Assembly (NCBI GenBank): GCA_025529335.1 | Contig: JAMYHX010000029.1 | Location: 62,001-126,000, forward strand | Direction of reading: 5' to 3' | DNA: 64,000 nucleotides | Source of the DNA: Rhizopus sp. PT2906 | Lineage: Eukaryota; Mucoromycota; Mucoromycetes; Mucorales; Rhizopodaceae | In this document: positions 56,775 to 64,000 of the stretch, one piece after another | Numbering within the stretch: position 1 is the first letter of the stretch | Layout of the letters: each line of letters opens with the position of its first letter | Made by a program: the position numbers and the translations under genes | Notes under the pieces: generated by a model | Told to the model about the DNA's origin: nothing | Database searches by the model: none | What the model saw: the letters and a program-made list of their open reading frames with translations, nothing else

Positions 56775-58888
56775 ATGACATCTCAAACGAATCACGGCCA
56801 AGATGCTCCTGTTAATGCCCCAGATCAATGCGAAAATAACCTGGACTCCATATCTATACCTGTAAGCCAATCGAACACCGTTCACGAAGCAGACGATGGC
56901 TGCAGATCACATTGGTTTAAATACATCTTTGGAGATATATATGCAAGTGATGATCCTAATAATTACTCGGAAAAAAGAAAAAATGTCATCATTCTCCTCG
57001 TTGCTCTCGGTGGTCTATGTGGACCTCTAAGTTCGATGATGTATATGCCTGCTTTATTAACCGTCGCTGAAGACTTAAAAACGACAGTATCTGCAGTCAA
57101 TGGTACTGTCTCTGCTTTTGTAGTCTTTATGGGAATCTCTGTAAGTCGATTATATATCAATCATTTCATTTTTTACTAAAATAACGTCAACAGCCGTTAT
57201 TTTGGGCAGCTTTGAGCGACCAATATGGAAGGAAAAGAATGTACATAATCAGTGGTGTTATCAATGTTGTTAGCTGTATCATTTGCGCAATATGTAAAAA
57301 TATTGCTATGTTGATTGTGTTTCGAGGCTTGCAGTCTTTTGGTGCAAATGCTGGGTTAACCTTGGGTAAAGTTCAATGCATCAATCAATCCCTTGCTTCT
57401 AAAATAAATATACATAGGTGCCGGAGTTATTGCAGATACCATTGCTGTGGAATCAAGAGGATCAGCGTATGGAATATTCTATACAGGACCACTTGTTGGC
57501 CCCGTTATAGGTAGATGGCATAAAGTATATTGTCATATTCACTCTAAATTCCTGTTTCCATTATAGGTCCTACCATAGGAGGTAAGAGCTTGACGCTACT
57601 ATTTCATCACAACGCTAAATGAATGTGTTGCAGGCTTCCTTTGTCAATATTTGGGTTGGAGGTCTACCTTTTATTTTACTGCAATTCTAGCAGGTGTTTT
57701 ATTGCTACTTACAACTGCATTTTTACCAGAGACACTAAGGAAGCAAAGACCCGATATATTAACAGACCGAGAGCTCATTGAAGAATTTAAAGTTCAAAAT
57801 GACCGAGGAAAGCAAGGCACTATAGAAAAACATGCTAAACCAACCTTCTTTGCGACACTAGCAATTAGCTTCAAACCTATGCTAATCATGCTTAATGATC
57901 CAACGGTCAATCTCTTAACAGCTTACAATACCGTTATTTTTGCATCATTATATTTCTTGGCAAGCATTCATTCTTTTTTTTTTACATATTTACTGTTTAT
58001 TTACTTTGTTTAACATGTCGAATTGTAGAATCCAACCATCACAGATACATTCAAGACTATCTATGGATATAGCGAATGGAAAGTTGGACTTTGTTATCTT
58101 TCTCTTGGCGGAGGCTTCATGATCGGATCTGTCCTTAGTGGCAGACATTCTGATTACGTCCTTGCAAAACTATCAAAAAAATCGGGAGGACGCAAGGTCG
58201 TATCTGAGATGCGACTACAGGCTGCCATTCCCTCTTTTATATTCATTCCTATAGGGTACCTGATCTATGGTTGGACAACTGAAAAGAAAATAGGTGTTTA
58301 TGCACCTCTTATAGGATTATTCGTCTGTAAGTGGGCTCTAAGTCATATCTGGGGCAAATTGTAGCTAACATATACTCCTTTTCTAGATGCTTTAGGACAA
58401 ATGTGGGCCTTCACTCCAACATCAGTATATCTTGTAGATTCTAAGCCAGGTTAGACGTGTTTGTTTTACGTTATTTTTTTACTCAACATATCTTTACTCG
58501 ATTAGGATATTCTGCAACGGCTGTTGGTATTAATAGTTTTGTTCGTTGCATAGGTGCAGCTATTACTTCTATATTCTCATCTTCAGTCGTTCATGCTCTT
58601 GGCACAGGTGTTCTATTTAGTATTCTAGCAGCTATCAATCTATTGAACGCAGGATTTGTACTAACGTGCTACTTTTTTGGAACAAAATGGAGAGTTCGCT
58701 TTGAAGAAAAGCATATGCCAGAGTTGTTGGAAGAATCGATAAAAGACAAGAAAAGCAATGAGGACAGTAGAGACAGTGACAAAAGGCCGGTGGAGAATAA
58801 GGAGATGGATGGTCAAGATACACAGGCTCAGAGAGATACTATAGAACGAATAGAGACAAATCATAGTGTTTGTTATAGCATTGCATAA
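56775..58888 (+). CDS. Major facilitator superfamily drug:H+ antiporter-type transporter
   Basis: Eight exons are predicted: 56775-57140, 57194-57365, 57418-57510, 57567-57581, 57634-57959, 58029-58326, 58387-58449 and 58506-58888, giving 571 aa. Exon 4 is only 15 nt, and the intron after exon 5 uses a GC donor (GCAAGC) with a normal AG acceptor. The soluble acidic N-terminus (about 75 residues) leads into twelve-helix-type sequence. Helix 2 and the following loop carry PLFWAALSDQYGRKRMY, the MFS signature. Later RGLQSFGANAGLTLGAGVIA and GPLVGPVIGPTIGGFLCQYL fit motif C of DHA1 antiporters (G-P-x-x-G-P). The cytosolic tail is charged. It probably exports small molecules across the plasma membrane. 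Substrate is unknown. Confidence 0.88.
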
Positions 58889-60426
58889 TGTAGTTTGTCG
58901 TAAGTGTCCTTTGTTTAGTCCTTTTATACTACTGTTACTATAATAATAATAAAAGATTTAATGTTTTTATATGAGCGTATGATGTTCTTCGTTCTTGCAT
59001 TTCGCAAACAGTCATTAACAAAAGTTGATACGAGCAGTTGAGAGAAGACAATGTGTCTATCATCTTTATCCCTTTCGCCATGCGCTAATAATGGAAGACC
59101 AAGCCATTTTTTGCCTTTAAAGTCACTCAAAATAGCGAGCATAAAAATGTAGATACGTCATTTATCAATAATACACTAAAGCCTTTTATCAAGTTCGTTT
59201 ACAAGAATTAGTATCTGTATATAGACCAAAATAGCTAAAGCAACGACATCATTATACTTTAGCCATCAAGCTTAGGATTACTCTTTTTCAAATGACAAAT
59301 GAGGCTCTGGGAGGTTCACAATAAACCCTAGACTGCTGCTCTAGACAGGTACATTATTACGTGACACAATATATTGACAACGCTTTATAAAGCAACTCTA
59401 AAATTTTCGCTACATGTAGTTAAAAGTAAGCTGTTTGTACAGAAATAATGCAAATAGTGTCATTGTTTAAACATTATTTCGCTAATCTAGTTATGCTTAG
59501 GTGCCTTCTTTAAGTAGCTTGACACTAAGCATTAGTGACATTGAGGATAATTTGAGTAACATTACCAAAGAGGAAATGATCTAGACTGCGTCAGTAACAA
59601 TAGGAACATTTGAAAGAAATTGCTCCCCTGTGTACTCAGTTTTACAAGAACCATACACGCCAAGTGAGTATCTTCACACGTACATACTCTATGTTACAAG
59701 CTTACTAAGTAGACATTTCCTATTGTTTTTATCTTTGCCATTTTTATGGTTACCCTACCGTTGACTCTTATCAACTGCTTGATAAACAACATCAGCGGAT
59801 CTGATCATCCTTACCTGCTTAAAACTAGGTCTTTATGTTGGATCTTATTACATTTGTTTTGCGCAGAATAATGTTATCCGACGGAATTTAGTAGATTAAA
59901 AAAAGGTTGAAGTAAGCTCTTTCAAAAGCGATCAACTGTTTACACTTACGATGTATAAAATAAGCATAATCTAGGCGTATGCACATAAATAAAGAGTTTT
60001 GACAATGCACTTAAGCCTATTTGCCTAATGTTGAAAATCACTAATTTGGTAAATTTGTATTGCCTATCTTTTTGATCATGCGCAGAAGCAATGAAGCCCA
60101 TTTCTTCCTAAAATAAAACTCTATAGGCTTAAAAAAACGCTTATTATTCAATATATTAACCTTTGCTCACTTATAAGAATAGAACATTGCTTATTCTCCT
60201 TCTTTAAAACAGAGCATTTCATTATCAACCTAGAACTCATTTTTGTCGGTCATTTAATTAACAGTGACCAAGCTTTCAAATAAAGCAAGTTTGTTATTAA
60301 GAACCTTCGGCATACTATAATTACCAAAAGTTAATTAAATTAGAGGGAGGTACCCAGACTACCGATATTGTTGATAAATAAAAGGGATATAAAGGTCTTC
60401 TTTTCTCTTTCTTTCATTCTAATCTC
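58889..60426. other. Intergenic, no gene seen
   Basis: About 1.5 kb of AT-rich sequence. A minus-strand ORF at 58924-59142 has no support. A CT-rich stretch at about 60398-60420 precedes the PH-domain gene. Confidence 0.5.
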
Positions 60427-61071
60427 ATGATGGATCATACCCTCTCTGGCTGGTTATTCAAGCTATCCACCACAAATAAGCTCGGTTCTTCTAAATGGCA
60501 GTCAAGGTACTTTGTTTTGCTTGATACAGAGTTAAGATATTACAAGCACGAACATTCTGTGGATCCGTCTTGTGCAATCAGTCTACATGAAGTGTCAAGA
60601 GTGGTCAAGACGAGCACATTCAATCACAATTACTGCTTTAAGCTTGAGACTACTACAAATTACAAACAACGACATGCAAAGCGTCAAAAGACTTGGACTA
60701 TGGAATGTCATTCAGAATATGAGCTTGATGTATGGTTTCAGGCTATCAATGCACGATTAACAAAACTTAGGCAATATCATTCTTTACCATGTCCATCCAA
60801 CGTCAAGCCAAGATCGTTTAAACGGTCAAACTTATCCATTTCCCGTAGAAGAGGGATCGTACTTTCTCCTTTAGAGTTTGAATCAATGCCGGTCCTTGAT
60901 CATGAAACACTTTCTTCCTCTTCATCTTCAAAAGCATCTACTATTCCTTCACCAAACATAAATACGTCAGAGACGTACGACAGCATTATTCAGCAAGGAT
61001 GTGAGAACCAGGCAGCCAATTTTATTATGCAGCATGACTACACGTCGTCTTCAAAACAATTCCTTATTTAA
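60427..61071 (+). CDS. PH-domain protein
   Basis: Single-exon 214-aa protein with tandem ATGs at the start. Residues 5-112 form a pleckstrin homology domain: LSGWLFKLSTTNKLGSSKWQ, SRYFVLLDTELRYYKHEHSV, CAISLHEVSRVV, and the C-terminal helix YELDVWFQAINARLTKL with the invariant tryptophan. The N-terminal GWLFK and RYFVLLD motifs are classic. Basic residues between strands could bind phosphoinositides. The remainder is Ser-rich and basic (SFKRSNLSISRRRG) with no further domain. Probably a membrane-targeted adaptor; the partner is unknown. Confidence 0.88.
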   Translation: MMDHTLSGWLFKLSTTNKLGSSKWQSRYFVLLDTELRYYKHEHSVDPSCAISLHEVSRVVKTSTFNHNYCFKLETTTNYKQRHAKRQKTWTMECHSEYELDVWFQAINARLTKLRQYHSLPCPSNVKPRSFKRSNLSISRRRGIVLSPLEFESMPVLDHETLSSSSSSKASTIPSPNINTSETYDSIIQQGCENQAANFIMQHDYTSSSKQFLI

Positions 61072-61212
61072 AAAATATAAACCTGGTGTTTATCTTGATA
61101 AATATATGTAAATAAACCTCTTCCTATTGTATAATTTACCTTTTTTTTTTTTTTTCGTAAGGAATGACTGAGTTTTGTCTTTTATGCTCACTTTTTTCTT
61201 TCACTTGTAAAT

Positions 61213-62611
61213 ATGGATCAAGAACTTGCCAACAAATTATTTGAAATTGGAGCTTTTATACTCTTTCTTGATGCACCACCTAATCTCGAATTCGGAATTG
61301 ATTACAATGCTTGGATTATTGGTCCTTTATTTAAAGGAGTCAAGATGATCCCGCCTGGACTACATTTCATTTACTTTTCGTAAAAAGATCTAAAACAAAA
61401 CCACACATTTAAATTATTAACAAGATATATTATTGTAGATCTACCAGTAAAGAAGGTGTTCAAGGAATCAGAACTGGCTTCTTTCATTTTTTTGAATCAA
61501 AAGAAGTAAAGCAATTAGCCGATTTATGATATTTCTCATATAATATTTCTTATTTTAGATTCTTGTTCGAGTATGGAATCCACAGACTGAAGACTTGCGT
61601 GATGAGACAGAAATAGATCCAGCACAGGCTGAGAGATATCGTATAAGTAAGAAAAGATAAATGAAAGAAAAAAAAATGTACTGACGCGTAAAAAAGATAT
61701 CAGAGAATTTGATCGCAATATGGGACCTTATCCGCTTGATCCTCCCTTATACTATGAACGTTGGAAGAAGTTGACCAACTTTATTACACCTGGACTTGTT
61801 CGACGCGTGCTTCCCAATAATGGCAAAGTGAGCCATTTACCTGAGAAAAATGCAAATCTAACAATAGACGAAAGCAACGTAAAAGATAAAAGACTTGGTA
61901 GACAAATTGAAAAGGAGGAAGGCATGGAATTTACTCCATTTGATTTGAGAAAATCCTTTCCAACGGGCGCGTCAGGCGATGAAATAACACGCTGGAGCTT
62001 AGATAAATCATGGCTTGTGAAGGATTTACTGAAAAGAGTATATCACAATGGTAAAATAATAACGACAAAAATACACAGAGAAAAGGTATTGACTTGTATA
62101 AGACTATAGAATCATGTTGGGTGAATTGCAACTTGCATTTGTTTGCCTTTTGATGGCGCAGAACTTTTCTGGATTTAATCAATGGAAGCAACTTGTACAG
62201 CTTCTCTGCTCATGTCAGCAATTGATGGAAGACAATCCCGACTTATTTATTGATTTTATGGGTATAGCTCGATTTACGCAGTATACTTCTTATATACTAA
62301 GAACTCAATATTGATAGATGTTCTTCAATTTCAACTGGATGAATGCCCTGAAGACTTTTTTCGTGATATTTTATCTGAAAACAACTTTACAAGTGTTATG
62401 TTAAAAGTAGGTTTTTTTAAAAAAAATACAAGAGCTAATATGATTCTTTATTTTATAGTCTTTCCAGCAAAACGTTCCTTCTTCACAACCAAAGCTAATA
62501 GATAGATATTCAAAGTTAAAAAAGTTTATTATAAAGAAATTCGATTGGAACGTTCCAGATGATGATGAAGATGATGATGACGATGCTCCCGTAGTTGTAA
62601 ATACGGAGTAA
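61213..62611 (+). CDS. AAR2: U5 snRNP assembly factor AAR2
   Basis: Seven exons, 61213-61379, 61439-61505, 61559-61646, 61697-62050, 62103-62261, 62318-62406 and 62459-62611, give about 358 aa (yeast 355). Aar2 binds Prp8 in the cytoplasm, blocks Brr2 and U4/U6 contact, and is exchanged for Brr2 during U5 snRNP maturation. The N-terminal sequence FEIGAFILFLDAPPNLEFGI, with GIDYNAWIIGPLFKGVKMIP and PGLHFIYF, is diagnostic. The second domain has INIREFDRNMGPYPLDPPLY, and the C-terminal domain LGELQLAFVCLLMAQNFSGF and DECPEDFFRDI. Acceptors at 61696 and 62102 were chosen because they alone preserve this order. The C-terminus is very acidic. A GTAAGT straddles the stop, so a further 3' exon is possible. 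Confidence 0.92.
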
Positions 62612-63571
62612 GTAAAATAAATGTAAATAATATGTATGTCTATTATAATTGGTGGTTATTGTCGTATTTGACCATGTCTAATACTAAGCTTTACGTGTCA
62701 GATTACATTTGACTTTATTACATATATCTTAATTAGTACTCCGGCCGCTTTTAAAACAACCTAATTTCTTTTTGCTATGAACTCTTCCTCTCACTTCTAA
62801 TAAAAGGATAAACAGAGACTCATCACTTCTTTGCTTTTATTCTGCACATTTACACGAGTACTAACAACAATCACAACAGCAAACTACAACTAATACCTCA
62901 TTTATGAAAAGAGGAATATTATTAAAATAAAGTGTGAGTTTTATACAGGAAACTTAATGTTGTCAGTGTGATTATTTATCACCTGATGAGTTATTTGCTG
63001 CATCTGAACATAATTCACGCTTACTGAAACTAAGGCAATTACCTTTTACAATGACAGAAACTAGTACATCATTTCTTAATTCAGATGTCACAGTAGTAAA
63101 AACTAGGTAACCCTTAATTAAGCTACTCTACCCTAGAACAACTATTAAACGCACGTCAACTATAATCCTACAGTAAACTTAAAGTATAAATAAGAATCAT
63201 TCTTTATCAATAAAAGAATTAATTCAGTCTTGCTGTATCCTATTGTCTCTTACTACTGCTACCACTTTCACATTATTGTGAAATCTTGTACCTTTCGTGG
63301 ATACAAGTCACTTCGGAACCTAAATTACATGGGAGCACCACAGATTTAGTGAAAAAATAGCTTTTTCTTGATTGATACCTGGATACATTTTGCTTCTGCA
63401 GTGAATATCTTCTTGGACGCTTGTAAAAATTACAGAAAATTTAACATGTAGTATATTTCTTGGATGGATGCATAGGATGAGTGCAAAGATGACCATAAAT
63501 AGCTCGTTTTTTTACGGCCACAGAAAAGCTCTTTCGAACATATTATTTTTCCATTTCAGCAGAAAATGTCA
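62612..63571. other. Intergenic, no gene seen
   Basis: About 1 kb of AT-rich sequence before the tRNA; no protein-like ORF. Confidence 0.5.
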
Positions 63572-63643
63572 GCTCGTTTAGCACAGTGGTAGTGCGTCTG
63601 TCTTGTAAACAGAAGGTCGGTTGTTCAATCCAGCCAACGAGCA
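63572..63643 (+). tRNA. tRNA-Thr (anticodon UGU)
   Basis: A 72-nt cloverleaf with acceptor stem GCTCGTT/AACGAGC and discriminator A, D stem GCAC/GTGC, anticodon stem TCTGT/ACAGA with loop CTTGTAA, variable loop AGGTC, and T stem GGTTG/CAGCC. Anticodon TGT reads ACA (and other ACN by wobble). There is no intron. It is the second threonine tRNA in the window, with a sequence clearly different from the CGU gene. Confidence 0.94.
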
Positions 63644-64000
63644 ATGATTTCCTTAAATATCATCAGCGGTTCCAACAGAACGAGGATGATTTCCTTTTAT
63701 CTTTTTCTAGGAGGTCACGTGACTTCTTGCGTTTGATTTACAATACTGTTGTTGATACCCTTATTGGTATCTTGTGCTCTGCATGTCTTATTGTAGCGAA
63801 CCAATCCAACAAAATTACACTGTAACGAAAGCGGAGTTGAAACTGATGAATTTGGTGACCCGTACGAAGTTCATGCCCCACATGAAGTTCAATCAAACTA
63901 AACTTAATATTTTTAGTATAAATATGTTTAATATTTTTAAATAAATCAATCAGTTCAGTTATCAGTTAGTTCAATTCTCAGTATAACTCACTCAACCTTA
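63644..64000. other. Right-edge sequence, no gene seen
   Basis: AT-rich; a chance ORF overlaps the tRNA and is not supported. Short imperfect repeats TCAGTTA occur near 63950-63985. Confidence 0.4.

Noticed and set aside
63586..63825. Plus-strand ORF overlapping tRNA-Thr(UGU)
   Set aside because: Begins inside the tRNA; no leader, intron or protein motif.
1..64000. CRISPR array, phage or bacterial operon structures
   Set aside because: No regularly spaced repeats, no Shine-Dalgarno-led gene strings; spliceosomal introns throughout show eukaryotic nuclear DNA.

Overview
The window looks like nuclear DNA of a Mucoromycota fungus, most likely Mucorales. The evidence is AT-rich sequence, many 50-60 bp GT-AG introns, CT-rich tracts just upstream of start codons, closely spaced housekeeping genes, and several decayed ORFs resembling protein families I associate only with Mucorales. 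I cannot name the species. Exon joins below were worked out by hand from reading frame, splice signals and family similarity; they are predictions.

Layout. 1-3475: a truncated lineage-specific gene and a 29-aa micro-ORF. 3476-21658: a dense housekeeping block with an AIG1-like GTPase-fold protein, RNA polymerase I subunit A49, arginine methyltransferase PRMT1/Hmt1, a LisH-WD40 protein, Bcp1/BCCIP, a bifunctional PFK-2/FBPase-2, a four-helix membrane protein, a Stm1/SERBP1-type ribosome-binding protein, a small secreted cysteine-rich peptide, cytosolic tyrosyl-tRNA synthetase and a SNF2-type ATPase. 21659-36954: mostly a repeat graveyard holding a broken TnpB/Fanzor relic, decayed PD-(D/E)XK-like and other multi-copy ORFs, plus two intact genes (a putative RAMA-domain protein and a small acidic protein). 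36955-38027: a Pcl/Pho80-type cyclin. 38028-46490: gene-poor, with decayed ORFs, a perfect 200-bp inverted repeat, a secreted Cys-rich protein and tRNA-Thr(CGU). 46491-54162: a putatively N-myristoylated methyltransferase, UTP18, GDP-mannose 4,6-dehydratase, and a PAS transcription factor that appears to carry two tandem Zn2Cys6 clusters. 54163-64000: more relics, an MFS transporter with a 15-nt exon and a GC-AG intron, a PH-domain protein, the U5 snRNP factor AAR2 and tRNA-Thr(UGU).

Functionally the intact genes are a mixed set rather than a cluster. Several serve ribosome production and translation (A49, Utp18, Bcp1, Stm1-like, TyrRS, two tRNA-Thr). Others serve chromatin or gene control (PRMT1, SNF2, RAMA-like, Zn2Cys6-PAS, cyclin), splicing (AAR2), sugar metabolism (PFKFB, GMD) and transport (MFS). 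The most unusual items are the double Zn2Cys6 factor, the perfect 200-bp inverted repeat, the RAMA-like protein (early-diverging fungi use N6-methyladenine), the Fanzor relic, and the myristoylation-type methyltransferase.
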